From Gymnopilus junonius (lineage: Eukaryota; Basidiomycota; Agaricomycetes; Agaricales; Galerinaceae), in NCBI GenBank assembly GCA_015501075.1, contig JADNYJ010000002.1, forward strand, positions 620,001-684,000: 64,000 bases of DNA, read 5' to 3'. This document shows positions 1-11,952 of the stretch, piece after piece. Under the pieces are notes generated by a model. That model ran no database searches, was not told the DNA's origin, and saw only the letters and a program-made list of their open reading frames with translations. Each line of letters opens with the position of its first letter. The first letter of the stretch is position 1. A program made the position numbers and the translations under genes.

Positions 1-441
1 ATAACTGATACTCGAGGATTCTCGCCGTAAGTATGTTGCCCCCTAGAAAAAAAGGAACAGTCTGTGGTCTGTAAATTTAAAATATCATTGTAATGCACTT
101 ACGCCATGCCTATGAACCCCAGTGACGAGAGAAGAAGTGCAGCCAATGCGGAGTAATCGATGATATAGGCCGCATTGAATAAAACAGGTTTTGGAGGGGT
201 TATGCTTTCGGCTGAGACCGAAAGAGCACCTTCAGCAATACGGCCTAAAACTTAAATGAGTGTTGAACCAAGAATTAATAGAAGAACAGCAGCCACTTAT
301 TGAAAAAATGAACAAGAAAAACCATCCAGCATCCCTTCTGAACGCATAACGGAAGATCAAAAATAGAGTTATAGCAGTAATAGGGGCATAAAAAGCAATC
401 TCTGCTGCGGCAAGTATGCCTCTGGTATCCAATTTGGGCAT
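1..441 (-). CDS. DUF7702-like integral membrane protein, N-terminal part
   Basis: The start codon is at 441 and the gene runs off the left edge. The first exon reads MPKLDTRGILAAAEIAFYAP, then a hydrophobic helix (IFRYAFRRDAGWFFLFIFSI) with an RR/AGW loop. After an intron beginning near 300, the second exon (about 231-105) gives SRIAEGALSVSAESITPPKP and another helix ending LLSSLGFIGM. This pattern (alternating helices, an Arg-Ile after the second helix) is that of fungal multi-span DUF7702 membrane proteins, which usually have about seven helices. Their function is not known. It is divergent from Las1 and shares its 186-base promoter. Only about a third of the protein is in view. Confidence 0.6.
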
Positions 442-627
442 TAATCAGACAAGGATATAGTCGTTAGAGGTATCTGGGTCGTAAGATGAACAAGTTGAAC
501 ATCGTGGTCTCCGCAAAAGGCAATTCGGATGCAGATTATAGCCGTACAGCCACAATGCAATTTCGGTGATTAGATAAGACGCTGATTGCGGAAGCTTTCT
601 GAATTCTTTTGGAAACCTTTTTGCACA
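442..627. promoter_or_regulatory. Divergent promoter between the DUF7702-like gene and Las1
   Basis: This 186-base gap lies between two start codons pointing away from each other (441 on minus, 628 on plus), so it must hold both promoters. I see no clear TATA box or other named site. The minus-strand ORFs overlapping the Las1 first exon are shadows of it. Confidence 0.5.
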
Positions 628-2287
628 ATGAGACTTCCAAGGCGTGTCCTTGGGCGTCATTGACTGAGCTAGAACAAATATGTGCTTCAATATACACCGA
701 TGAAAATGACATTGATTCCAAGATCTTTGCCATTAACAGGGTACGTCCGACCACTTTCCAGAATTCGCTCCCTCGTTATTTCTTTCCTAGATCTCCGCAT
801 GGCGAACAGTCACATCTTTACCACACGCCCTCGAGTCTACCTTGGCTCTCCTGGTTCCCCTTGTTCATGACAAAAAACAAATATTTCTCTCGACTCTTCA
901 ATTGCGACAGAGCTATGCCACAGCGATTTTAAGACTCGTCAATGGACTTGTCGATCCTTTACAAGTGGGGACCTATGCGAGATCTATCACGTCCATAGCC
1001 CAACAACTAGGAATACCAAATTGGCTAGTCGAGCTTCGGCACGCGTCCACTCACGAGGACCTTCCTAGCCTTGATCTGCTAAGAGAGGCCACAAGGCATG
1101 TAAGGATGACATAGCACCATCTCGGTTTCTTTGCTCACATCCTCTGCAAGGCTTTGACATGGCTATTACAAAACTATTTTCTTCCCATTCTCAATCCCGT
1201 CGCAGAAACGGAACAAATATTTCATCCGCTCCGGCCACTACAGCCTTTACTAAAGCTCTATAAGGCCACCATGAAAACCATCACCAGAGACTTGTCTTTA
1301 GTCCCTAGGTATCGACCAAAATTGATTGCTATATTGCGAGACTTGGAAAGATGGATAGCAGATGCAAAACTCGCGGCAAACACTTCGGCAGGCGAAACAT
1401 CCGGCACAGATGTAGATCTTAAGGAAACTTGGGCTTTAGAAAGATTCTGTGAATCATTGGCCGAAAAGGGGATACTTGTTCCGTTATCCAAAAAGTTTGC
1501 GTCCCATATGGCTGAGTGAGATTCAATCTGACAATCACTTTCAGGAAAAGACGGTATTCTGATAAAGAACTTCTACCAAGCAAAACCTCTATTGCCTTCT
1601 GGGAGCCTCTTTTGGATCACATACAAGCCATACACCCCGGTTTCCTCTATATTTTTGTGCCGGCAATTCATTTCTACGCTCTTGCAGTTAAGTTCCAGGG
1701 CACCAGAGATCAAGTCTGATCCCACATATGATGGGTACATCGCATGCTGGATCTCTTGGGCCTTGGAGAGTGCAGGCAATAATTACTCAGCGTACCTTGA
1801 GATCAAGAAATACCTATTGTCATACCTGGTCAAAAGCTTCAGCCATGGTACGATACCCTCTTCAAACCAGTCAATGTACGTGATCTATGTCCTTGGTCCG
1901 ATTCAGTGCGCAGATTTCTTCATGTTTTGCATTCAGAGCTTCGGTCCTTTTGAGGAAAATTTGTACCAATGAAACCGAGTTTGAAACCATGACCTTATTA
2001 CTGTCCAAGGCTAATACAGAAACATCAGAGTTTGTAAGCGAGATTTTCACTGTACAGAAAGAACAGAAGCCCTGAATTATCATTAGGCATGGGATCCGCA
2101 TCATCTAGATGTAATGATCCAGCGAAATGACACTCTCCAATCGTATCAATCAACGACAATTGAGGCTGCCCAGACATCAACCAAAAAAATCAGTGATGAA
2201 ACTTCCATCCCAGGTTGGTCTATGTTGGAAGAAAAGGGTCAGTGGCAATGCTGTCCGATCGGTGTCTACAATAGAAGTGTCATATGA
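628..2287 (+). CDS. LAS1: Las1-like pre-rRNA processing endoribonuclease
   Basis: Las1 is the HEPN nuclease that, with the kinase Grc3, cuts the ITS2 spacer during 60S ribosome maturation in the nucleus. The protein reads, over several introns: PWASLTELEQICASIYTDEN (exon 1), ISAWRTVTSLPHALESTLAL after an intron at about 740-790, then a HEPN core with LRHASTHEDLPSL at about 1034-1072. The RHxxTH there is the catalytic R-x4-H signature. Later exons give EKRRYSDKELLPSKTSIAFWE and a C-terminus GQWQCCPIGVYNRSVI ending at TGA 2285-2287, a typical Las1 tail. Odd point: the ATG at 628 opens MRLPRRV, the expected fungal N-terminus, but the conserved PWASL that should follow is in another frame. One C appears to be missing at 648-649. 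The in-frame ORF has no ATG of its own in exon 1. I am sure of the family, less so of the intactness. Confidence 0.85.
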
Positions 2288-2451
2288 CACTCAAATCGGC
2301 CTCCAATTGATCGATTAAACCCTGTAAGTTCCAGTAGTTTACATGTGTATAGCAGATATGTAATCCCTAATTAAAAAAAGAGCAAAAGTTGTGCGCATGC
2401 AAGAGGGAAAATGAAGGATATTAACATTGGTCGCAACCTGCACAAATGATG

Positions 2452-4751
2452 CTACCCGCCCAGGGTCGATGAACTACGCGGGCCAGATGGCTTCCTCATT
2501 TGAGCTGGTTGGCGCGGTTGATGTAACCCAAGAGTCTCGGTTGCCTCAGTTCTAGTTCCTTCGCTTCGACCATCGCTTCCGCTCCGGCCGTCACTGACGC
2601 CTTCGATTTGAGAAGGCGAGTAAGGGGGATAGCGTGGAGGTAATTCAACTATCTGAGTTCCATCTCGATGGTAGATAGTCACAGGCGGCACCTGGCTGTC
2701 ATGGTGAACAACATAAACTTGGTTTTGATGAGGAGATGGAGCTTGTATGGACTCATGAGTTGAGACAACTCGTCCCTGCGTCGGCTGCACAGCTTCATCT
2801 CGCAGCCGTCCCTGTTCGTCCGGCATGATAAATGGCTCAACTTGATATTGTGGTCCTGGACTGAGTCTATTTTGCATGCATGGTGGATTGGAAGCAAGGG
2901 CAGAATGGCTGATGCCACCGGATGAGGCTGTAGGCACGGGCCTATATTGACCTGGCCCTGGTGAACGATCGAACATCAGTGCCTGCGGTGTTCCAGGCGC
3001 AGACGACGACATATCCACAAAGCGTTCTGACTCTATTTTTCTCCTGATATTACGTCTTAAAAAGATGTATGCGACAAGCAGTCCCAAAAAGAGACCAACA
3101 GCAAGGCCACACCACCGGTACCAACGACGACAGGCAGTGTCACGGTGTCGTTGCGACTAGAAAGGGTGAATTGTCAGTGTTCTCCTCTTGGAAGATAAAT
3201 AACTACGTACTCTGTAATACTTCCAGCGAGACAGGCAGTTGCTCCTCCCCCTCCAGAATGTAGAGGGCCGTTGGCCCACATATTGCCATTTGCATCGACG
3301 AGGCTGATAAAGAAAGGCGACGCCCAAGAAAGGCTCACTGTCCAGTTGATGGGTTGGGAGTTTGGGGAAGATATGTTGTAGGGTGGGTGGAGGGCTGGCG
3401 CAACCTGGTAGTTACAGTAGATCCATGCCGATCTCGAAATACAAAACATAGTCAGGACTTACTGTCAGAGTAAACGGTGCAGTGCCGTTCGTGGGAGTGA
3501 TTGAAATATCTGTGCACTGTTGAGGCATCATTAGCCACAAAAGCATTATTTGAGAGGTAGTTTTACTTGATCAACCCAACCGTATTGTGACATTGGACCG
3601 TTATCGACTATTGCTGAGACAGCAAGTTGGGGAACAAAAGTCACATTAGCGCAATTCGGCGTCGAGCTCGCAGGAATGACAGTGTAGGTCGCTTGACAGC
3701 CACCCGTGTTACCGAATCTATCAAACTAATAAGAAGTAAATAGCTGAGACGTTTAACTTATCGAAACCAGCCTGACCATGCATATCTGATACTGGAAAAG
3801 GGTCATCATGGCACTTGTCAGAGGTGAAGACACTAAGACAATGATTTCTAAGAGTATACCAGAGTACCCGGCGCAAAAGGAATAGCCCAATCCTGTATCT
3901 CAGATTCAATGCCACTTGTTGTGACGAACTCATGGGATTGACGTACATAAGTGAGAACACTCCCAACTGGAATGACGATAGGAAGAGTGTAGGTCCTATG
4001 TATCATTCTCATTAGGGTCGCCATATAAAAATCAAGTTATCCGTGGCTTACGAAGTGTATACTTGAAGGTAATAAGGCGCGGTCGGGTTCGGCCTGATGA
4101 GAGTGAGCGAATGGAAAATATATGACCTCCAGCTAAACGCACCCCGTCGCTGTACCCCTCGACCAGGTAATGTGGATAATCTCACACTGCTCTTGAGATC
4201 AGGTATTTAGAGATGAAATTGACAGTGTAACAGTGGATGTCGCAGTACCAGTAACAGGTATGGGAACGGCTTGCCCGGGCAAATTCCAGTCGAAAAAGAA
4301 AGACTAAGAGCAAATATAGAACGGATCAACAAAATAGTAATTATGAAGTACAAACTTTTATTACCTGTGGTAAGAAAGGCGTAATAGTGGTGGAGCTCTG
4401 GACTAAAGGACAACTTGCCAATAGGCGTAGGAGCGCCAACTCCAGGCCAAATTGAGAAAGGATTCCCATCGTAAAAGATGCAATGGACTGAAGGGATGCG
4501 AAAATCGAAAAAAAAAGGTCCTTGGCGAGGTGGCAAGCTCAGCGTTCACTAGTCACTGCTTGTTCTCACTAGCGCTGTTTAGAGGCTGTACAGCCCGGCG
4601 TTGGACGGTGGATGTGCTCGTGTAGGTCTGCTAATAGCGCAAGAACAAGGTCCGTACTTATACTGAACAGTACGGCAGCTCACAGTGGAGAGTTGGTGAA
4701 AGTAAGAGAGACTTGATAGGTCAAGAGCGGCGGACATTCTGCGGTGTCCAT
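2452..4751 (-). CDS. Putative single-pass membrane protein with Pro-rich cytoplasmic tail
   Basis: A multi-exon minus-strand gene. The last exon (about 3140-2452) holds a transmembrane helix, GLAVGLFLGLLVAYIFLRR, followed by basic residues (NIRRKIESER) and a long Pro/Ser/Gln-rich tail with PPRYPPYSPS, which looks cytoplasmic. Upstream exons encode a probable extracellular beta-rich part, for example NWTVSLSWASPFFISLVDAN and NCANVTFVPQLAVSAIVDNG, with several possible N-glycosylation sites (NWT, NVT). Such proteins are common in mushroom fungi and have no assigned role; a surface or wall-sensor role is a guess. The 5' end is unclear: ATGs at 4751 and 4737 are both possible and I could not fix the splicing of the first two exons. 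No signal peptide is obvious. Confidence 0.55.
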
Positions 4752-4963
4752 TACATATGAACGGAGTCCTCACGTCGTTGTGGCCCTTCTATGTTATGCC
4801 GGCATGGGCGTCAGGTTCGGAGTGGAATCAAATTGAGATGGCAGCATGTAGATAAGATTAGATAACCCTATACGTGAAGGCTCCATTTACTAAATACTTG
4901 ATTTGTTATGAGCCGGAGTCCGAGTCTTGGTCCGAGTCTCTTCTCTGCCCTACATTACCTCTC

Positions 4964-6818
4964 ATAAACTAAATAGTCCTCTACCGCAGCCTTTGCCTAA
5001 AGAGTGCGATAAGGCCGCCAAAATATGTAACAGCCTTTCATCTACTAGTCCGTCTTTCACTCATCTGTATCTTTATAGTCAAATCTTCGTTGATAGCACG
5101 AATAACGGTCTCGATGGTGTCATACCGCGCAGTGTGCTTGAGAATGCCAAAGGCTTTGCCATCTTTACTATTGTCAAGGCTGGGTTTCTCGTTTCAGCAA
5201 GGGCAGGGAGCGGAGTAGTCATCGCCAAGTTGGATGATGGAAGTACGTTCGAAAGACCCTGCTTTTTTCTTCATTCGAACTAAGTAACGATAGCTTGGTC
5301 TGCACCAAGTGCAATAGGGACAGCCGGTCTCGGGTTTGGCGGACAAGCGGGCGCGGAAATGACAGACTTTCTGGTGGTCCTTAACTCACGTTCCGTGAGT
5401 CATTTAAATTGAATATTGATCCGCTGCGCTGACTTCGAACGTGCTGAATCGATACTTCAGGCCATAGTGAGTATGGAAGCGTAACACATACTTTCTGCAT
5501 TCACAGTTTATCTATTACAGAGAACTTTTATGGCAGCCGGTTCGCTCACACTAGGTGGTAACATGAGCCTTGCTCTCGGCCCGCTGGGGCGCAATGGCGA
5601 AGCATCTGGGGCATTAAATACGAAGGAAAAGTTGCTGCAATGTTGAGCATCTTGGTAACCCTGATCATTTGTCTTCCAGGCTTATCCACGTCATAACAGG
5701 TACAGTTACTCAAAAACTCGCGGACTTTTTGGTGGAGTGTCAGTTGAAGGCTCAGTAATCGTGGAGCGCCAGGACGCCAATTTTCAGGCATATAGCTCAC
5801 CCGTCACAGCGAGGCTCCTACTCGGGGGCACTGTCGAGCCTCCACCATGGGCATCACCACTCATAAAGACGTTGGAAGCCTGCACAGGAATTCCGGGACA
5901 TAGGGAGTGGATAGACGACGACATTATGACACCAGGTGGTACGTATGCGTTTGGAGGAGTGGCCAGTCCCGGGCCCACAACCAGTCCATCATCGTTCCTT
6001 CGAAAAAAGAAGAAGTCGGAGACCCCGTCTTTTCCTCCGCCGTCTTGGGGAAGGGAGGATAGTGCAGAATCATACTTCACTCAGGGAGGATCTAGGTCGC
6101 ATGCACGAAATGTGACATGGGATGGCGGTGATTATCGGTCGGCCACAAGGAATTTCGACACAAAGTTCGATTCCGACTTTGAGCAGGACCGCGTGGCATT
6201 GCCCTCCGACAGAATAAGAAAGTCCAGTCTAGATGTACCTTCAAGATTGGATGCACTTGAAGAGCAAGATACTGATCCTTTTGACTCAAATTTCTCTGTT
6301 TCTGGGATAAATCGTACTTCTTTTAGCGTACGGCCTTACACAAGATCGACAACTGGTACCTCTTCTCGCAATCGTCCGAAGTCCATGAAGTACGACGACG
6401 ATTACGACGAGCACTCATTTGCCAGGGGTAATCGAGGCGACCCTTTTCTGACATCATCACTTGTTTCCAAAGACGCATCAGTGCCGTTCATCAAACCACG
6501 AATTGAGCTGGCTACGCCCTTGTCACCTCATGAAGGTGTAGCTCGTGGGATTGCATTGTATAATTTCAACGCTGTCGAGGTGAGTAGTGCGTCTGGAATT
6601 GTAAACTTTGTCGCAGTTGACACTTTGCAGAGCGGCGACTTGTCATTCCGAAAAGGAGATGTAATCGTTGTTACAAAGAAGAGTGATAGCACTAATGACT
6701 GGTGCTTGCCTCTACCTCTTTGTGCCGACTTAGTTCTAATTCTTTTGTCTTCAGGTGGACGGGAAAAGTGAATGGTCGTCAAGGAATTTTCCCAGCAAAT
6801 TTTGTGGAAATTGTATGA
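4964..6818 (+). CDS. YSC84: Ysc84/Lsb4-type SYLF and SH3 domain actin-patch protein
   Basis: The N-terminal SYLF domain binds lipids and actin (KLNSPLPQPLPKECDKAAKI, then FVDSTNNGLDGVIPRSVLEN, FAIFTIVKAGFLVSARAGSG). After an intron at about 5242-5291 it continues TWSAPSAIGTAGLGFGGQAG, and the domain ends near TRGLFGGVSVEGSVIVERQD. A disordered Ser-rich linker follows, then a C-terminal SH3 (about 6535-6815): GIALYNFNAVE..SGDLSFRKGD..DWWTGKVNGRQGIFPANF. In yeast, Ysc84 links Las17/WASP to actin bundles at endocytic patches. The last intron splits the WW pair. Two oddities: the expected start reads AT-AAACTAAAT at 4964-4975, as if the G of ATG were missing, and splicing the 52-base intron ending near 5078 leaves the next exon one base out of frame unless one T is restored at 5086-5087. 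Confidence 0.85.
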
Positions 6819-7085
6819 GATAACAAAAGCAGACTTACATGTATATACACCCCTGGTTCCGCACCCTAGGAATGTACTATATATAAAGAATAAGAAGGTA
6901 TTTACAGTCATGATCACACACCCAGGCCCCGAGGGAAAGTCACTACTTCCAGATACATAATGGTATAGATATAGAAGGGATACAGGGAAGCCGAGGGGAT
7001 TATACGCCAACAATTGGATACGATATGGAAGTTGATATCACACTTGTCCGGAGAACGTAAGTCGTTGGAGAGTCCTGTGTAGGTG

Positions 7086-8781
7086 TTACAGCTGGTAAAT
7101 CATGACACTTTTGACCTCCCAGTCTACGAAAAGGAACGTCAGTCTGGTAGAAACAACGAATTGGGTGTTTACAAACACGCTTCCTGCATCGCTGCCCCAT
7201 TTGCCCGCACGAACGCTTCGCAAGTCGAGACTCCTGTTCTTTGAGCACAACTTTGTTCTTGACCGGGGATACCAGCAGTGTCCCAGACTGCACCAGCCCA
7301 CTGTCCACTGATACATCATGAGATACACATGTAAGATCATAAAGTCCTAGCTACACATACCAGAGGGTAGTGTCAAAGATAGCACTATGATTGGTGAAAA
7401 ATTTGAATGGGTCACAAGAGGCGGCAGGCCATCTCGCCAGCGCAGCACCCCAGCTGTCGGGCTGCGGAGCTCTAGCAGTTATGTCCCCAGGTTCCGAGCC
7501 GCGAGGGAAAAAATATACGGCTATTCCAGTGGAGTCCCATTTCACTTACACCCAATTAGCTAAGAACATGTCTAAATAAGTAAACTTACGCACTTGCGTA
7601 AACACCACCGCCATTAGAATTGAACCCTGACCCGAAGGAATTGTTTGTCGCCGCACGGATTCCGCAACCTTGGTTGCCCGTTGTCTGAGCAGCGCAATTT
7701 GTTCCGCCAACGATGCTTCCAGATATGTCTAAAACACTTGGCGTTGAACTCGACAAGGTGCAGCCTACGTTGGTGTGGATAGTGGCCTGATCATTGGTGT
7801 AGTCACCAACACCCTCGACAATGTCTATTTCTCCTCCTGCAGGCCAATCGGGACCTTAAATGAAAGATGAGATTATGAGTTATTGGCATGGATGGTTGGT
7901 CTACCATTAGTCCAAAAGGCTCTGGAAGTTCTCCCTCAGTGGACGGTACGTTGTTGACAGAGAATCACTTACGGCCAGGTTCCGCATCCGGTAGGAATAT
8001 GTACAGAATCCATGACGACCAAGCCCCCAGTAAATTGTGTCTGTGTGGTGATGCGAATACTTCTACGATTGCCAGAAACGACGGGAGTTGTTTCAACACG
8101 CATCACCGCATTTCCCTGAGAGTTAATTTCTAGGAGGCCACTCGTAACCTACTTGTATGATTGAATGTGACAAGAGGAGGAGCAGAGAGTAATTACAGCG
8201 GTGTTCTGATCAATATATTGCACGATTCCTACAGAATTGGATTCAGAACACATCGAACGACGATGAATGCGAGGGACAGCGACCTTCTGTTGGATCTGGA
8301 TCCGTAAAAAAGTCCCATCCGTCAAAGAAAGAGTTTCCTTGCTGTGCATAAATTAGTTGTTTGAGTCGTTGTCGTTAAAGCGCCATCATAGACGTACATA
8401 TGAACTAATAAGTTTCCAAGGTGAAGAGGAGGCCGTTGGACTTGGCCCAGTTTTCGTCGCTGTAACTGTGACACGTTGAGAGGTTCCGCTAGTATTGGCA
8501 CCAGCAGGCCCAGTGACATTTCCGTTGCCGGATGCTCCAGCAGCGAAGGGGACCTGCTTCCCGGGTTTGCAATAGACAACATTTTGGTTAGAATCAGCGC
8601 GAGATGCAAGGATGCCACTAAATGCAATACGAAGATCCCGGGCCAAACTGTGTGTTTGTTGTGCGGCACTGTGACGAAGACCGTGAAGCGCACGAGGAAC
8701 GAGCGACTTCGACGCAAAGGATAGATCAATCAAGAATAAGATGAAGATGAAGAAGGTGTTGAAGTTGAAGGCAATCATCAT
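7086..8781 (-). CDS. GH16 family secreted or membrane-anchored beta-glucanase
   Basis: The start ATG is at 8781, followed by a strongly hydrophobic stretch (FNTFFIFILFLIDLSFA) that would serve as signal peptide or anchor. A Ser/Thr-rich region comes next, then the GH16 fold: SYQGNSFFDGWDFFTDPDPT, IVQYIDQNTAVIT, and the catalytic segment DWPAGGEIDIVEGVGDY at about 7800-7850. The ExDxxE in GEIDIVEG supplies nucleophile, helper Asp and acid/base. The C-terminal part reads WDSTGIAVYFFPRGSEPGDI and ends VKSVMIYQL. GH16 enzymes of this fungal type act on beta-1,3(4)-glucans, probably in wall remodelling. Family certain; exact substrate not readable. All catalytic residues are present and splice sites are regular. 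Confidence 0.9.
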
Positions 8782-9249
8782 AGTCAAGATGCAGACGTTG
8801 GCCAGAAGTAAATAAAGCCTTAGACAGGGTAAAAACAAGGGGACGCAGGCTCAGCCCGTTCCAAAGGTGACAATAACAGAAGAGAAGACGGGTGACCATT
8901 AGGGAATGAAATGCATGTTCGGCTTTTTTGCACGAGGTCGTTGCGTGCCATACAATTTGCCGAGTCGTTCAAGTGACGATGCACACGGATTGAATTTCAG
9001 TCGATTCCAGCTCACTACAAAAAAATACAGTGGAGGGATATCAAAGCCGTCTCCTGTTGAAGACGTACAGTTTTCAACCTAGCCTACTCCCCAACATAAG
9101 GACAAAGTACCAGAGGAAAAGAGAATACTTATGTAAAATGAAACGAACGATTAGAGAGGTATATAAAGCGACAAAAAGGAAAGAGAGAGGCTAGATACAA
9201 TAACAATGTCTACCAATATAGTCCGTCCATAGAAACATGTCAGCGAAAC
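8782..9249. other. Intergenic: GH16 promoter and Vac8 3' end
   Basis: 468 bases between the GH16 start and the Vac8 stop, both on the minus strand. It must hold the GH16 promoter and the Vac8 terminator. I see no repeat, conserved ORF or recognisable named site. Confidence 0.4.
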
Positions 9250-11628
9250 TCAGCGATGGGATCCGGGTGCAAACGCTTCCCTCACGCTGCGCCGAAGTTC
9301 TTCATGATCTCGTTCCGAACTCCCAAGTGATGATCCAGGCTGTATATGAGATCCAGGAACACTAGTAGAGACGAGGCCGTCGATATCAACATCGACGAAG
9401 TCAAGGATTCTACGAGATAGGAGTTGTATTTCGCCCTGACCGTCATTGGTCTCTGTATCCGGATACGAATGCTGGGAATGATGTGAGCGAGGTGTCCCAA
9501 CAGAAGATGCTGGAGAGGTCGTCCGTGAGGTTGCGAGATTTCTGATATTGGGAATCAGAAGGTTGGACGACCGGATGCTGTTAATGAGTTGTGGATCTAA
9601 GCAAAGGTCATCAAAGGTCGCCATGAAGACACAATGAGCATCGTACCACCGGATTCAAGCAGCTGAACAATTGTCCAAACAGCGATGTGTTGGAACGTGG
9701 CATCTGGACTGGTCAAGAAACGGTATAGATACTTGTGCATACCACCATCGGGCTTATCCCAGACATCATTGAAGGCTGAATAATCATCGGTCGGTGAACG
9801 TCCATCTATCGAAAATTATCAAACGTTTGCCTGGAAAACAGATATGTATTATGCACCTTTAGATGATAGATTGCCCAGAGCTGCCGCACTATTACCCTGA
9901 ACCTCAGAGCTCGGCGAATTGGTGAGAGGAATGAGGACTTCGCAAATTCCCATTTCCAAAAGTTGGCCTTTTAACTCATCTAAAAGGGAATTTGAACAAA
10001 GCCTACGACATGAAGAAAGTGCTTACCACTCAAAGCAAGGACAGCAACGCATGCAGTCATTTCACTCTGAACGTTGATAGGCACTTCAAGTACCAATTCC
10101 TTTATTGACTGAACAGCCCCTGCTTTGACGATTGCCCTTTTGTTTTTCTCCGAACTGGCGGCAAGATTGCGTAGAGTGGAAATTGCATGGCACTGCACTT
10201 CTTCGTTGTCTTTGAAAGATAGCAAGTTGATCAAGGGTTGCAGAAAACCAGATTCGATGATAGGTGATTCATTCTGTGGGTGAATAGAAACATTCCGGAC
10301 ACAAGCGGCAGAAGACAATATCAGAGGCAGGTATGTGGATTGAAGTAAGCGCAGTAACGACTGCAGTCCGTCAGCTTTGACGATTTCTAACTGATATTTT
10401 TCTAACAAAATAGAGTAGAAAAGACATGAGCACAATTTCAACGGAAATGTGAGACATCGTACCATCACTGGCTAAATTCCGTAAGGCTAACGCCGCCTGA
10501 CATTGCACTTTCAGACTTGAACTATCCATAAGCGCAACCAGACTAGCAACCAATTTGGGTTCACTCTGAGCAAGTTTCTTTCTATTGGCACCTGGACATC
10601 AACAGTTGGGTGAAACTTTTGCGAAAGGAGGTAAGAAAGTACGTACCGTCAACTGCTATATTGCTCAATGCGGTTGTGCAATAGTATTGCACATCTGTAT
10701 CTGGTGAGTTCAACAAACTCACTAACACGGGTATGGCGCCGGCATTGACAAGTTGCTGTCTATTTTCGTCTTTCTTACGGAATGAGTAAGGACTCTAGAG
10801 GTAAAACACAATATTACCTGAGTGCGTCATATTTAGTAAAGCACCTGTTGCGTTGCGCTGTACTCTCATGTCTTTGGAACGGGCGAGGCGTGTGAGAGGT
10901 ACGAGGGCACCCGACTTCGCAATTTTCGTCTTGTTGTCGTCTAAATCTAGAGGTCAACGCGGTCCAACTTTTGAGCATAGAAAGGCAATGACCATGAGTC
11001 GCTAAATTCGTAACACAACCGACGGCGTTGCATTGCACCTCCACATTCGGACTGAGCATTTGACGGATCAGTGGCTCCAACCCCCCGAGCTTGACTATAA
11101 GCAGCTTATTGTCCGCTGAACTGGTGTGAGGACGAAAGACTCGAATCAGAGAAAACCAACTGACTGTTGACCGCAAGGTTTCCCAAAGCAGCACTTGCAG
11201 CCCGCTGTACTTCCGTATCGTGACTACTGAGCAAAAACAAGATAGGGTCCAGAGTATCTCGGCCAACGGGGCGGACTTCCTTCTCTGTTATTTCTGCAAA
11301 TGCTAGCGCGGCACTCCTTTGTAGATCCACATTGTCAGAGAAAGAGAGCGTCGTTAAAGCTGATAGTGGCGATCCAGTGAAGAAATTGGTAGTCGTTCGA
11401 TCTGTGGACGTGTAAGTCAACGATAACCAGCTCGCAAATAAGGGTACATACTTTCCAGATATTGAAGCAAGTCCGCGACAGCCTCCCGTTCGTTCTCCAG
11501 CAACAAAGGTTCATAGGATTGCGACCTGCGCCCATGGACTTCATAGTACCACTCAGTAAGCTAGATAACACCTGGTGGAAAACAAAGAACTTACAGCAAG
11601 ATTCACAGCAGCTCGAAACATTGCCCAT
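9250..11628 (-). CDS. VAC8: Vac8 armadillo-repeat vacuolar protein
   Basis: The start is at 11628 and reads [11 protein letters not shown]: Gly2 for N-myristoylation and a Cys cluster for palmitoylation, the membrane anchor of Vac8. After a short intron it reads [20 protein letters not shown], then a run of about ten ARM repeats (for example [92 protein letters not shown]). The C-terminus has an acidic/Ser-rich tail ending FAPGSHR. Vac8 works on the vacuole membrane in vacuole inheritance, fusion, nucleus-vacuole contact and Cvt autophagy. Introns often fall between repeats. The exons I checked are in frame and complete. It is divergent from the PIF1 helicase. Confidence 0.93.
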
Positions 11629-11952
11629 GGAGATAGATGTGCGCACCGCGAGGAAAAAGAGAAAGGGAATGGGGAGAACTGCGACAGGGTCAGAGAAGTT
11701 GGCGTGCCAATTAACTGCAGCGGGAAACAGGTGGGAAAAATCGAAATAAACCTTCGCAAATAACCACTTAGCAGAAATTCCAATTCCAGTCGAACCTTTC
11801 AAGTTTTAACTGCAATCCACCTCAGTTATACAGTATTTGATCATAAGCCCGCAGAAGCGACATCTAGAGGAGTGATACCTCTTTAGAATCTATCGAAAAT
11901 CTTGCGAAAATACTCAAGCCCGCGCGCTCAAACAGCGTGGCACGAATTTACA
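11629..11952. promoter_or_regulatory. Bidirectional promoter of Vac8 and PIF1
   Basis: 324 bases between start codons 11628 (-) and 11953 (+). The gap has to drive both genes. I see no clear TATA box or repeat. The small plus-strand ORFs here only mirror the Vac8 first exons. Confidence 0.5.

Noticed and set aside
445..754. Minus-strand ORFs opposite the Las1 first exon
   Set aside because: They mirror the Las1 coding frame and have no family resemblance or splice structure.
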